A DNA stretch of 64,000 nt, taken from contig NZ_LMIJ01000024.1 of NCBI RefSeq assembly GCF_001428665.1, positions 20,277-84,276 on the forward strand. Reading direction: 5' to 3'. Source of the DNA: Acidovorax sp. Root219 (GTDB lineage: Bacteria; Pseudomonadota; Gammaproteobacteria; Burkholderiales; Burkholderiaceae_C). Position numbers and translations under genes: made by a program. A model generated the notes under the pieces. The model had not been told where the DNA came from, did no database searches, and was given only the letters and a program-made list of their open reading frames with translations. Shown here piece by piece: positions 10,025 to 18,904 of the stretch; positions within the stretch are counted from its first letter, which is position 1, and each line of letters opens with the position of its first letter.

Positions 10025-10516
10025 TTACTTCTTTTCCTGCGCGAGGAATTTGGCCAGGTTGCCCGCCGCCGTGCTGCGCACCTTGCGCTTGAGCGAGGGC
10101 GACCAGCCCAGCAGCAGCCCGGGAGTGCCCAGGGCCTGGCGCGACCAGCGCCAGAAATTGAAACGGTCGCGGTGCGTGGCGATCAGCCCTTCGGGCGTGA
10201 AGGTGAACGTGCCGTCGATGATGTTGTGCACCTTGCGCCCCGTGGCGCTGAAAAGGTAGTGTGCCTCCCAGTGGGCGCGTCCGCCCTTGTCATCGGCCTC
10301 GATGCCGCTCGATTCGAGCTTCCAGTGCTCGGCGCCGTTCTTGCGCGTGGCGGTGGCAAGCATGCGCCACATGCCGCCGATCTGCTCGCGGCCCTTGAGC
10401 GAGAAGGCCTCGTCGTCGAAGCTGGCGTCGGGCGCGTAGCAGGCCTGCATGGTGGCATGGTCGAGCTGGCCGAAGGCGGTGTAAAAGCGCTGCAGGGTCT
10501 GGGCGTTGGGGTGCAT
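10025..10516 (-). CDS. NTF2-like/SnoaL-fold protein
   Basis: The 163-residue protein has the NTF2-like alpha-plus-beta barrel pattern: an N-terminal helix with F-Y-T-A-F, Y-A-P-D-A-S-F-D-D, a middle G-R-E-Q-I, and strands with H-W-E-A-H-Y-L-F and I-I-D-G-T-F-T-F. The C-terminal 40 residues are basic and amphipathic, beyond the usual domain. GGAG lies 6-9 nt before the ATG. The fold is used both by small enzymes and by ligand-binding proteins, and nothing here settles the function. It converges on the SulP gene with a 30-bp gap. Confidence 0.75.
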   Translation of the reverse strand: MHPNAQTLQRFYTAFGQLDHATMQACYAPDASFDDEAFSLKGREQIGGMWRMLATATRKNGAEHWKLESSGIEADDKGGRAHWEAHYLFSATGRKVHNIIDGTFTFTPEGLIATHRDRFNFWRWSRQALGTPGLLLGWSPSLKRKVRSTAAGNLAKFLAQEKK

Positions 10517-10617
10517 GGAGGCTCCGGTAGGGGCAATGCGGGCTCTGGAGCCCGGGCGGAGGATGCTACACCGGCGCTGTGCAGGCCCGCTGGCGCCTGG
10601 GCGACGCGCTTGCCGCG

Positions 10618-11106
10618 TCAACCCAGGTAGTGGTGCAGCCGCTGCAGCGCGTGCGCCACGGTGGCATGGCGCACCGCGGCGCGATCGCCTGGGAATTGCT
10701 GCAGTTCGGTGTGCACGGCGCCACCCACGGCCCAGCCGAACCACACCGTGCCGACGGGCTTGGCCGGGCTGCCGCCCGTGGGCCCGGCCACGCCGGTGAC
10801 GGCCACTGCCACCTGCGCGCGCGAATGCGCCACCGCGCCTGCGGCCATGGCGCGGGCCACTGGCTCGCTCACGGCGCCGTGGGCGTCGATCAGTGCGGGC
10901 GGCACGCCCAGCAGCTCGGCCTTGGCCTCGTTGGAGTAGCTCACGAAGCCGCGTTCGAACCACTGGCTCGACCCGGAGAGGTCGGTGCAGGCCGCAGCGA
11001 TCATGCCGCCTGTGCAGCTCTCGGCCGTGGCCAGCATCTGCCCGCGCGCGAGCAGTTGGGCCGCGATGTCGGCCAGCAGCCGGGCCTGGTTTGCCGGGTC
11101 GCTCAT
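10618..11106 (-). CDS. pncC: Nicotinamide-nucleotide amidohydrolase PncC (CinA C-terminal domain)
   Basis: The 162-residue single-domain CinA family protein shows A-T-A-E-S-C-T-G-G at residues 26-34, V-S-Y-S-N-E-A-K at 55-62 and V-A-G-P-T-G-G at 106-112. These are the conserved active-site segments of NMN deamidase, which returns nicotinamide mononucleotide to nicotinic acid mononucleotide. The ATG overlaps the pgpA stop codon (ATGA), indicating one transcript and coupled translation. The N-terminal molybdopterin-binding-like half of full CinA is absent, as is usual in this lineage. Confidence 0.92.
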   Translation of the reverse strand: MSDPANQARLLADIAAQLLARGQMLATAESCTGGMIAAACTDLSGSSQWFERGFVSYSNEAKAELLGVPPALIDAHGAVSEPVARAMAAGAVAHSRAQVAVAVTGVAGPTGGSPAKPVGTVWFGWAVGGAVHTELQQFPGDRAAVRHATVAHALQRLHHYLG

Positions 11107-11633
11107 GCCCAGAACCTCCACAGCGCAATCACCAGCAGCGTGCAGAAGGCGGCAACGAAGTCGTCCCACAGGATGCCCCAGCCACCGCGCCAGCCAAAGC
11201 CCTTGAACAGGCTGTCGGCCCAGGCCACGGGGCCGGGCTTGGCGGCATCGAAGAAGCGGAACAGCGCAAACGCAGCGAGTTGCCCCCACCAGCCCATGGG
11301 CATGGCCAGCCACAGCACCAGCCAGAAGGCCACCACTTCGTCCCAGACGATGTTGCCGGGATCAGCGATGCCCAGGTTGCGCGCGGCTACCGTGCACGCC
11401 CACCAGCCGACCACGGTACTGGCGGCGATCAGCAGGCCCATGGCAAGGGGGCTCAGCCACTGCTGCAGCGCCAGGAAGGCGAGCCAGGCCCAGAGCGTGC
11501 CCACGGTGCCGGGGGCGATGCGCGAGAGCCCTGCGCCAAAGCCCAGCGCAATGCAGTGGGCCGGGTGCGAGAGCATGAAGGCCGCCGTGGCGCGGCGCGT
11601 CGCAGACGGAGTGTTGGGGGATGTCGGATCCAT
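11103..11633 (-). CDS. pgpA: Phosphatidylglycerophosphatase A
   Basis: The 176-residue membrane protein has four hydrophobic segments. Its PgpA signatures are F-G-A-G-L near residue 32, G-T-V-G-T near 43, D-E-V-V-A near 98 and F-R-F-F-D-A-A-K-P-G-P near 125-134. It dephosphorylates phosphatidylglycerophosphate in the inner membrane during phosphatidylglycerol synthesis. It overlaps pncC by 4 bp downstream. In related genomes thiL usually sits immediately upstream; here the DUF4139 gene lies 11 bp upstream and thiL is about 15.7 kb away. Confidence 0.92.
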   Translation of the reverse strand: MDPTSPNTPSATRRATAAFMLSHPAHCIALGFGAGLSRIAPGTVGTLWAWLAFLALQQWLSPLAMGLLIAASTVVGWWACTVAARNLGIADPGNIVWDEVVAFWLVLWLAMPMGWWGQLAAFALFRFFDAAKPGPVAWADSLFKGFGWRGGWGILWDDFVAAFCTLLVIALWRFWA

Positions 11634-11644
11634 GGTGGGGGCTG

Positions 11645-13294
11645 TCACTGGCGCTCCTGCAGCTGGAGTTCCTTGGCGTAGCGGATCGTGTGCTCGGCGC
11701 TGAACTGCGCCGTGGCGCCCGCCGCCAAGGGCTGCTGCCATGCCACGGTGCCCGGTGTGCGGTTGAAGGCCATCTCGGCGGGCTGCGGCTGGTAGCGCGA
11801 CTCGACCTCGATCTTCTCGTTGCGCGAGACGGGGGCCGCATGCAGCACCTGCAGCGTGATGCCGCTCCGGTGGCGGTTTTCCACGCTGTAGGCGCGGCGG
11901 GTGCGGCGCTCGGTGCGCGAGCCCGTGAAGCCCGCGGCGCTGGTCAGGTCCTGCGGCGCCTCGGCGCGCACGGTGACCAGGTCATCCTTGCCGAACGACA
12001 GGCTGGTGCTGCCCGCAGGTGCGGTGCTGGGCGCGCCGAAGTCCAGCCGCCCGGTGCCCACGAAGGCGCCGTCGCGGTACAGCCCCACGGCGCCTGCAGG
12101 CCACACGCCGGGCGGCGTGGCGACTTCGGCCACCAGGTAAGCGACATCCTCCACCGCCGGCGCGGTGCGCGTGAGCAGCGTGGCCGCTGCGCTGTGGTTG
12201 CCCAGCGCCAGGGTCACGCGCTGGCCGCTGGAGGGCACGGTGATGCGCTGGGGCACGGCGAACTCGGTGGCAAAGCCCCTGTCGGTGGTGCTCACGTCGA
12301 AGCTGGGCATGGCCTCTTCGGCCATGGACCGCTCCCGAGCCACAGGGGCGGGAGGCGCGGCAGGGGCCATGGCCATCGCCGGAGCCGCCATGGTCATGGG
12401 CTGCGGTGGCGGCGCCACATCCAGCGTCCACGGGCGCGGCAGGCGGCCCTGGGTGGCGCGTCCCGGCTGGCCGGTGGAGAGCACGAGCTGCACATTGCTC
12501 CAGTCCTCGCCGCTGTTCTGTGCGACCAGGGCCTGGCGTTCCAGCAGCACGGTGGCCTTGGCCGGGTCCAGCGTGGCGCGGTAGGTGGGCTGCCAGCCGG
12601 GGCCGCGCACCTGGTAGGACAGGCGCAGCTCGCCCTCGCGCTCGGCCGCGAGGTTGATGCTGACCGACACCACGCGCGCGCGCTGGCTGGCCACACGGTT
12701 GCGCTCGGCCACCAGGGGCTTCAAGGCCAGTTCCAGCGCCTCTTGCTTGCGCTGCAGCTGGTGCGTGCGGGCCAGTGCGTCCTGGCCCGACTTGCGCAGC
12801 ACGTCGGCCATGGCCGTAATCTGCGCTGGCGTGGGGCTCTGTAGACGGCCGCCGGGCGTCTCGTCGCCAGTGCCTCGGCCGCCAGCCACACCCTTGAGGT
12901 AGCTGTCCACCAGGCCCAGCGCGCCGGATTCGGCCTTCACGCCAGCGATCTGGTCTTCCAGGTCGCGTATGCGGCCGTCCAGCGGGCTGGCGCATGCCGG
13001 GGCCACGTCGCGGTCTTCGGTGAGCACGTTGAATTCGCCCACGCGCACGCTGGCATCGGCACTGATCTGCAGGCTCTGCGCATCCAGGGAGGCCGGCAGG
13101 CAGCTGAAGGTGAAGCTGCGCGCACCCATCGCGACCTTGGCCACGCGCTCGACGGTGGCGGTGCCTGAATAGACGGTGACGCGGGCAATGCGCGAGTTGG
13201 CGCTGCTGTCCTGCGCGAGCGAGGTGCCCGCTGCGCACAGCAACAGGCTGGCGCAGACGGCGAGCCGGGTGGCGAAACCGATGGTAGGGGTCAA
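11645..13294 (-). CDS. DUF4139 (mucoidy-inhibitor-like) exported protein
   Basis: The 549-residue protein starts at TTG (13294), which sits 5 nt after a perfect AGGAGG. Upstream in-frame starts have no ribosome-binding site and extend the signal peptide with unlikely polar sequence. A signal peptide of about 28 residues ends in S-L-A-Q. The N-terminal DUF4140-like strand domain contains V-Y-S-G-T-A-T-V, followed by a helical coiled segment (about 110-235) and the DUF4139 beta domain with L-R-L-S-Y-Q-V-R-G-P-G-W-Q-P-T-Y. The family is periplasmic or outer-membrane associated, with no established biochemistry. It lies just upstream of pgpA on the same strand. Confidence 0.82.
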   Translation of the reverse strand: MTPTIGFATRLAVCASLLLCAAGTSLAQDSSANSRIARVTVYSGTATVERVAKVAMGARSFTFSCLPASLDAQSLQISADASVRVGEFNVLTEDRDVAPACASPLDGRIRDLEDQIAGVKAESGALGLVDSYLKGVAGGRGTGDETPGGRLQSPTPAQITAMADVLRKSGQDALARTHQLQRKQEALELALKPLVAERNRVASQRARVVSVSINLAAEREGELRLSYQVRGPGWQPTYRATLDPAKATVLLERQALVAQNSGEDWSNVQLVLSTGQPGRATQGRLPRPWTLDVAPPPQPMTMAAPAMAMAPAAPPAPVARERSMAEEAMPSFDVSTTDRGFATEFAVPQRITVPSSGQRVTLALGNHSAAATLLTRTAPAVEDVAYLVAEVATPPGVWPAGAVGLYRDGAFVGTGRLDFGAPSTAPAGSTSLSFGKDDLVTVRAEAPQDLTSAAGFTGSRTERRTRRAYSVENRHRSGITLQVLHAAPVSRNEKIEVESRYQPQPAEMAFNRTPGTVAWQQPLAAGATAQFSAEHTIRYAKELQLQERQ

Positions 13295-13431
13295 GGATGC
13301 CTCCTGGTGTGGTTCGGGGCGCGCCGAAGGCGGCAGCGCAGGAATCGTTTCAGCGTTTGTAGCGCAAATGCAGGCCGTCGTGCGGCGGCGCATGGGCGAT
13401 CGGCGGCGCCAACCTGGGTGGATTCATGGGA

Positions 13432-13450
13432 TTGTCACGCAACCTTCATA
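13432..13450 (+). promoter_or_regulatory. Candidate Pho box upstream of phytase-like gene
   Basis: TTGTCACGCAACCTTCATA consists of two heptamer-like repeats (TTGTCAC and CCTTCAT) spaced as in PhoB sites. It matches the CTGTCATAAATCTGTCATA-type consensus at 12 of 19 positions by my count. It lies 38 bp before the start codon. Confidence 0.45.
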
Positions 13451-13488
13451 CCCTCGAAAAGTCTTCCATTCTCACCCCCCAACAAACC

Positions 13489-14895
13489 ATGAAGCATTTC
13501 GTTCCCCGCGCCCTGTCCCTCCTTGCCCTGGGAGTAGGTGTGATCGCCTGCGGCGGCTCCGACGACGGGTTCCAGTACCCCGGCGCCAACGGGACCAGCC
13601 TGCCCTACGAGGTGATGGGCCGGGTGGACAATGCCGAAAAGACCGAGCTGCGCAACGGCAGCTACGGCTCGTCCATGGCGCCGCACCCCACCCAGGAAGG
13701 GTACTTCTATGCCCTGAGCGACCGCGGCCCGAACGCCGCTACCGAGGCCACCCGCTCGCCGCCTAGCATCATCTTCGTCAAGCCGGACTACACCCCGCGC
13801 ATCGGCCTGTTCAAGCTCACGTCTGAAGGCAAGGCCGAACTGGTGAGCACCATCCTGCTCAAGGACCCCAAGGGCCGCCCGATCACCGGCCTGCCCAACC
13901 GCCAATTCGGCGGCACCGGCGAGACGCCCTACAACCTGGACGGCAGCGTCGTGTCGCTGGACCCGGACGGCGATGGCATCAAGGGCTTCGATGAAAGCGG
14001 GCTCGATTCCGAAGGCCTGGTGGCGATGAAGGATGGCACGTTCTGGATCAGCGACGAGTACGGCCCGCACATCGTGCACTTCGACGCCACGGGCAAGGAG
14101 ATCGAGCGCATCAACCCCTTTGCGGCCGACCCGCGCAACAAGGCCGGGCGCACCCTGCCGGCCGAGCTGTCCACGCGCTGGCCCAACCGGGGCATGGAAG
14201 GCCTGACCATCACGCCCGACGGCAAGACGCTGGTGGGCATGATGCAATCGAACCTCTACAACCCCACCAGCGCCGTTGGCAGCATCAACCTGGTTCGCCT
14301 CGTCACGGTGAACATCGAAACCGGTGCCACGGCGCAGTACCTGTACCGCCAGGATGCGGCGGGCCTGGCCAACTCCGAGATCGTGGCCCTCTCCGCCACC
14401 AGCTTCCTGGCGGTCGAGCGCGATACCAAGTTCTACGGCATCGACACCGGGGTGGTCCGCAAGAACATCTACAAGATCGACATCGGCCAGGCGACCAATG
14501 TGGACCGCTCCAGCACCGCCCTGCGCAGCGCCAACGCATCGCTCACGGTGAATGCCGCCAACGGCCTGCTGGTGGACGGCAAGACCCTGGAGCTGGTGGT
14601 CAAGGACGGCGGCACCGCCGACAACTACGCCGCCGGCTGGGCGCAACTGGCGGCGCTGGGCATCAAGCCCATCACCAAGGTGCTGGCGTATGACGCCATT
14701 GCCTCGCAGAAGTACCCGCACGACAAGCTCGAAGGCATGTGGGTCATCGACGCGAACCGGCTGGCCATCATCAACGATGCCGACTTCGTGATCGCCCCGG
14801 ACAACCTGGGCGGCATCAAGCAGAAGTACCTGTACGACGGCAAGCCCGACAGCAATATGCTGTATGTGGTGAAGCCGATATCTCCGCTGTTCTGA
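13489..14895 (+). CDS. Esterase-like phytase-family lipoprotein
   Basis: The 468-residue protein starts at the ATG at 13489 with a lipoprotein signal whose lipobox ends V-I-A-C near residue 21, followed by G-G-S-D-D. The body is a phytase-like beta-propeller domain with Y-A-L-S-D-R-G-P-N, D-S-E-G-L-V, I-S-D-E-Y-G-P and G-M-E-G-L-T-I-T-P-D-G-K repeats. By family it is an outer-membrane or periplasmic phosphoesterase, possibly acting on phosphorylated organic compounds. A Pho-box-like element upstream fits phosphate control. It diverges from the DUF4139 gene and converges on the beta-helix gene with a 6-bp gap. Confidence 0.82.
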   Translation: MKHFVPRALSLLALGVGVIACGGSDDGFQYPGANGTSLPYEVMGRVDNAEKTELRNGSYGSSMAPHPTQEGYFYALSDRGPNAATEATRSPPSIIFVKPDYTPRIGLFKLTSEGKAELVSTILLKDPKGRPITGLPNRQFGGTGETPYNLDGSVVSLDPDGDGIKGFDESGLDSEGLVAMKDGTFWISDEYGPHIVHFDATGKEIERINPFAADPRNKAGRTLPAELSTRWPNRGMEGLTITPDGKTLVGMMQSNLYNPTSAVGSINLVRLVTVNIETGATAQYLYRQDAAGLANSEIVALSATSFLAVERDTKFYGIDTGVVRKNIYKIDIGQATNVDRSSTALRSANASLTVNAANGLLVDGKTLELVVKDGGTADNYAAGWAQLAALGIKPITKVLAYDAIASQKYPHDKLEGMWVIDANRLAIINDADFVIAPDNLGGIKQKYLYDGKPDSNMLYVVKPISPLF

Positions 14896-14901
14896 TCCTG
14901 C

Positions 14902-16869
14902 TCAGCGGGGGCCGTACACGGGCAGGGCCTGGCCGAGTTCATAGGCTCCTGCATCAGGGGCTCGGCCCTGGAAACCCTGGCTGATGTTGGGAATGGCCTG
15001 CCCTGCATCGACTGCGGCCGAGCCGGGTTGCAGGCGCAGGTCGGGCACGGTGTACAGCGTGATGGGCGAGCCAGGAAAAACGGGAACGGAGGCGAACGAG
15101 TCCATGCCCACCTGCACGGCGGCGCGCTCGGTGGTGCGGGCCCGCAGCTCGGCCAGGCTGGAAAAGCTGGTGGCGCCCCAGCGGCCGGTGAAGCTGCCCA
15201 CGGTGGAACCATAGGCATCGAAGTCGAGGTCGGCGCTGGCGGCATCCAGGTCGGCAATCGACAGCACGCGCCCGGTGCCGCTGGAATAAGCGCCATAGGT
15301 ACCACCCGGCCCGCCGATGAACAGGTTGTTGCGTGCATACAGCCGCCCCACCGTAGCGCCGGCATAGATGCCGAGTGCGTCGCCGTTCTTCACCACGGTG
15401 TTGTGCAGCAGCACGTCGCCGTAGCTGCTGCGGTACAGCTTGAAGGCCACGTGCACGGCGTTGTAGACGACATTGCGCACGAAGTAGGTGGGCCCGCCCA
15501 GGCCCGGCTGCGATGACAGCGCGATGAACACATTGGTCAACCGGTTGCGCATGATGCGGCAGTTGTGCATGCAGAAGTCGGCCTCCACGCCGTCGTCCGC
15601 AGCCTCCGAAAGGTCGTTGTTCAGGATGTCGATGCTGTACTGGTCCACCGCCTCTTCGTCTTCGAGCAGCGAGATGTTGTCGCGAAAACGCGCCACGCGG
15701 TTGTTCATGAGCACATGGCCGGGGCCCGTGATGACGATGCCCTCGCCCGCGTTGCCGCCCGATGCACCGAGGGCCGCTTCGGACCAGACCACCGTGCCGG
15801 TGACCGTGTTGTCGGCGATGTAGGCGTTCTCCGCGCGCGTGAAGGTGATGATGCCGTGCCCGCCCAGTGCCGCCGTGGCGTTGACGGTGCTGCGCGTCAT
15901 GCTGAAGTCGTTGCTGCCGTTGAAGCGCACGCGGCCGTTCAGGGTCATCTCGGTCAGCATCACATGGCGCTGGTTGAAGACGTTGATCTCTCCTTCGACC
16001 ACCGCGCCCGGGGTGCCCCGGATCACCAGCGGCCGTCCCGAAGCGCCGCTGCGCGCCACGCTGAAGCCGCTGTAGTGCCCGGCCCCCAGTTCCACGACCT
16101 CACCGGCATTCGCGCCGGCCAGCACGCTGGCAAGCGTGGCCGGCGTGGCGGGCTTGACCACCGCGCCAGGCGCAGGCGTGGGCACGCTGCGGGTCGTGGC
16201 CGTGGTCGTGCGCACGGTGCTGCCGCCATCGGGGTCGGTGAGTGTGAGCTCGATCTCGTAGGTGGTGCCGGGCACCACGTCGAAGATGCTGCCCGAATGG
16301 CGCAGCGGCCAGGTGCGGCCCTGGCCCGAGGTCTCATTGTGGATGCGGCGCAGCGGCATGCCGGTGAGCCAGGCGCTGCTGCCCTGCGCACGGTAGCGCA
16401 CTCCGACCACCGCATTGCGGTTGGCATCGCCCGTGAAGTCCCATTCCACCGTGATGTTCTCCAGCGTGGGGAAGGGCGTGGTGACGGCGCCGGGCACGCT
16501 CGCGTCCGCCGCGCTGGCAGGGCCCACCAGGCCGCCCGCGCCCAGCAGCTCCAGCCCCGGCCGGGTCAGGCTCACCCGGGGGTAGGTGGCAGTGCCGATC
16601 ACCACCTGCGGCAGGCGCAGCACACTGCCCGTGGTCAGGTACTGCAGCTCAGTGCCCACGGCTGGGTCGTCCACGCGCAGTTGGCCCGGGTCGAGCAGGC
16701 GCACCACCACGTCGCGGTAGCGGTCGCCCGCGTCGAGCTGCAGTGTAGGCAGGCGCAGCGTGGCGGTCGCGGGCTCGAAGGTCGCCGTGTCGGCGGCCAG
16801 GGCGACCCCTTGCATGCAGACCAGGAGGGTCGCCACAAGCCGTGACAGACAGGTGAATGGCATGGTCAT
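14902..16869 (-). CDS. Secreted right-handed parallel beta-helix protein (pectate-lyase-like fold)
   Basis: The 655-residue protein has a signal peptide of about 25 residues ending in A-L-A-A. About 180 residues of strand-rich sequence include a fibronectin-like segment (T-T-Y-E-I-E-L-T-L-T-D-P-D-G-G). From residue 260 or so come repeated beta-helix turns with V-V-E-L-G-A-G-H-Y-S-G-F, M-T-L-N-G-R-V-R-F-N-G and N-N-D-L-S-E-A-A-D-D-G-V-E. The fold is shared by polysaccharide lyases, hydrolases and epimerases, and no single catalytic set is clear. The start codon lies 13 bp after the stop of the LysR gene on the same strand. The PL10-like lyase is 3 kb away. Confidence 0.75.
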   Translation of the reverse strand: MTMPFTCLSRLVATLLVCMQGVALAADTATFEPATATLRLPTLQLDAGDRYRDVVVRLLDPGQLRVDDPAVGTELQYLTTGSVLRLPQVVIGTATYPRVSLTRPGLELLGAGGLVGPASAADASVPGAVTTPFPTLENITVEWDFTGDANRNAVVGVRYRAQGSSAWLTGMPLRRIHNETSGQGRTWPLRHSGSIFDVVPGTTYEIELTLTDPDGGSTVRTTTATTRSVPTPAPGAVVKPATPATLASVLAGANAGEVVELGAGHYSGFSVARSGASGRPLVIRGTPGAVVEGEINVFNQRHVMLTEMTLNGRVRFNGSNDFSMTRSTVNATAALGGHGIITFTRAENAYIADNTVTGTVVWSEAALGASGGNAGEGIVITGPGHVLMNNRVARFRDNISLLEDEEAVDQYSIDILNNDLSEAADDGVEADFCMHNCRIMRNRLTNVFIALSSQPGLGGPTYFVRNVVYNAVHVAFKLYRSSYGDVLLHNTVVKNGDALGIYAGATVGRLYARNNLFIGGPGGTYGAYSSGTGRVLSIADLDAASADLDFDAYGSTVGSFTGRWGATSFSSLAELRARTTERAAVQVGMDSFASVPVFPGSPITLYTVPDLRLQPGSAAVDAGQAIPNISQGFQGRAPDAGAYELGQALPVYGPR

Positions 16870-16882
16870 GGTGGGAAGTTTT

Positions 16883-17776
16883 TTACAGCGCGTCGGGAAC
16901 GGCCTCGGCCAGAAAATCGTACACCGCGCGGATGCGCTGGCTGGTGCGTATCTCGCGGTGCACCGTGAGCCAGATGGGCAGCTCGGGCAGCTTGAGCATG
17001 GGCAGCAGCGCCACCAGGTTCGGGTCTGTGCGGGCCATGTGGTCGGCCACGAAGCCGATGCCCAGGCCGTTGCGCACCACCTGCCAGTACGCCATGAGGT
17101 CATCGGTGCGCAGCGCGAAGTGCTGGCGCTCCACCGGGTAGCCCATGGCGGCAAAGCCGCGCGCGATGTCGCCATAGCGGTCGTTGCCTACCAGGTCGTG
17201 CTGCAGCAGGTCGGGCGGCTGGCGCGGCGTGCCCCGGCGGCGCAGGTAATCGCGGTGGGCGTACGTGCCCAGCGTGACCTTGCCGATGCGCTTGGCCACC
17301 AGGCTGGCCTGCGTGGGCTGCACCATGCGCAGGGCGATGTCGGCCTCGCGGCGCAGCAGGTTGGTGACCTCGTTGCTGGAGACCAGTTCCACCTGCACCT
17401 CGGGCAGTTCCAGGCGCATGCGCGCCAGCAGGGGTGGCAGCAGCATGCAGGCCACCGGCTGGCTGGCGGTGATGCGCACGGTGCCGCTGACCCCGGCCTC
17501 GCCGCCCGAGACGCTGCGTGCCAGCTGGTCGGCACCCGTCTCCATGGCGCGGGCCGATTCGGCCAGGCGCAGTGCGGTCGCCGTGGGCAGCAGGCCGCGT
17601 CCCGTGCGCTCGAACAGCACCACGCCGAGCTGGGCCTCCAGCTCGGCGATGTGGCGCCCGATGGTGGGCTGGCTCGCGTTCAGCACGCGCGCGGCGCCCA
17701 GCAGGCTGCCCTGGTCCAGGGCAGCCAGGAAGGATTGGATGAGGCTCCAGTCAAAGCGTTGTTTCATGGCCGGCAC
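16883..17776 (-). CDS. LysR-family transcriptional regulator
   Basis: The 297-residue protein has an N-terminal winged helix (residues about 9-68) with A-A-R-V-L-N-A-S-Q-P-T-I-G-R-H-I-A-E-L-E, followed by the periplasmic-binding-like effector domain. The first codon could be GTG at 17776 or ATG at 17767; the second gives a more usual N-terminus. It is divergent from the epimerase gene with about 103 bp between, the typical LysR arrangement, so it probably controls the epimerase-nitroreductase pair. The inducer is unknown. Confidence 0.9.
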   Translation of the reverse strand: MPAMKQRFDWSLIQSFLAALDQGSLLGAARVLNASQPTIGRHIAELEAQLGVVLFERTGRGLLPTATALRLAESARAMETGADQLARSVSGGEAGVSGTVRITASQPVACMLLPPLLARMRLELPEVQVELVSSNEVTNLLRREADIALRMVQPTQASLVAKRIGKVTLGTYAHRDYLRRRGTPRQPPDLLQHDLVGNDRYGDIARGFAAMGYPVERQHFALRTDDLMAYWQVVRNGLGIGFVADHMARTDPNLVALLPMLKLPELPIWLTVHREIRTSQRIRAVYDFLAEAVPDAL

Positions 17777-17879
17777 AGGTATTCATTTTTGCATTGCTGC
17801 TATCGACAGTTAGCCAATTGTGTAACGGCGGCCGCATTTCCACAATCGCTCCATTCCCTCTTTGTTCAGGAGCCCTGCC

Positions 17880-18884
17880 ATGTCGATCGCTGCATCCACC
17901 GTTCTCATCCTCGGGGCCCGCGGGCGCCTGGGCCTTGCTGCCGCCCGCGCTTTCGCCCAGGCGGGCTGGCAGGTGCGTGCCCAGGTACGGCCGGGTGCCA
18001 GCGGCCCCGCTGTGCCTGGCGTGCAGTGGGTCGCCATCGCACCGCAGGACACTCCAGCCCTTGCCGCCGCCGCGCAGGGCGCGCAGGTGGTGGTGCATGC
18101 CATGAACCCGGCCTACACGCACAAGGCCTGGCGCAAGGAGGCGCCGATGCTGATGGACGCAGCCATCGAAGTCACCCGCACCCTGGGCGCCACGCTCATG
18201 CTGCCCGGCAGTGTCTACAACTATGGCCGTGCCATGCCGCCGGTGCTGCGCGAAGACACGCCGCAGACTGCGCTGGACTTCAAGGGACTGATGCGCATCC
18301 ACCTGGAGCAGCGCCTGCAGGCCGCCACGCGCGATGGCACCATGCGCGCCGTGGTGCTGCGCGCAGGCGATTATTTCGGCAGTGGCGTGGGCAGCTGGCT
18401 GGACCAGTCCATCGCCAAGGACCTGCCCAAAGGCCGTGTCACCTGGCCCGGCCCGTTGGATATCAGCCGGCCCTGGGCCTATCTGCCTGACCTGGCCCGC
18501 ACCCTGGTGCGAGTGGCCGATGCGCGCCACCGCCTGTCCGCGTTCGACACGCTGCATTTCGCCGGCCACCAGGTCACGGCGCACCAGTGGGTGCAGGTGC
18601 TCTCCGTGGTGGCGGCCGAGCAGGGCTGGGCAGCAGACGCCCAGGCCCTGCGCGTGGGCCGGTTGCCCTGGCCGCTGCTGCGCATGGCCGGCCTGGTGGT
18701 GCCCCATCTGGCGGCCCTGGCAGACATGCGCTACCTCTGGAGCACGCCGCACCGGCTGGACAACACGCGCCTCGCCGCGCTGATCGGCGAGGAGCCGCAC
18801 ACCCCTTTCGAGCAGGCGGTTCGCCGTGCGCTCCACGACCTGGGGCTGCTGGCCCCGGCCCTTCCCCAAGCCACCCTGGCATGA
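17880..18884 (+). CDS. NAD(P)-dependent epimerase/dehydratase (atypical extended SDR)
   Basis: The 334-residue protein starts at the ATG at 17880 with CAGGAG 8 nt upstream. The nucleotide-binding motif is G-A-R-G-R-L-G near residues 13-19. The catalytic region is altered: the usual YxxxK is replaced by N-Y-G-R around residue 115, so reductase activity is doubtful. A substrate-binding C-terminal half follows. The stop codon overlaps the first possible start of the nitroreductase-like gene (ATGA). The pair faces a LysR regulator. It is probably cytoplasmic, and the substrate is unknown. Confidence 0.82.
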   Translation: MSIAASTVLILGARGRLGLAAARAFAQAGWQVRAQVRPGASGPAVPGVQWVAIAPQDTPALAAAAQGAQVVVHAMNPAYTHKAWRKEAPMLMDAAIEVTRTLGATLMLPGSVYNYGRAMPPVLREDTPQTALDFKGLMRIHLEQRLQAATRDGTMRAVVLRAGDYFGSGVGSWLDQSIAKDLPKGRVTWPGPLDISRPWAYLPDLARTLVRVADARHRLSAFDTLHFAGHQVTAHQWVQVLSVVAAEQGWAADAQALRVGRLPWPLLRMAGLVVPHLAALADMRYLWSTPHRLDNTRLAALIGEEPHTPFEQAVRRALHDLGLLAPALPQATLA

Positions 18885-18904
18885 ACCGCAAGGAGATTCT
18901 CACC

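Noticed and set aside
13295..13393. Upstream in-frame start for the DUF4139 protein
   Set aside because: It would put 33 polar residues before the signal peptide and has no ribosome-binding site, unlike the TTG behind AGGAGG.
14902..17175. 757-codon frame including the beta-helix gene
   Set aside because: The first 102 codons overlap LysR in another frame and lack a signal peptide; the start at 16869 gives a proper signal sequence.
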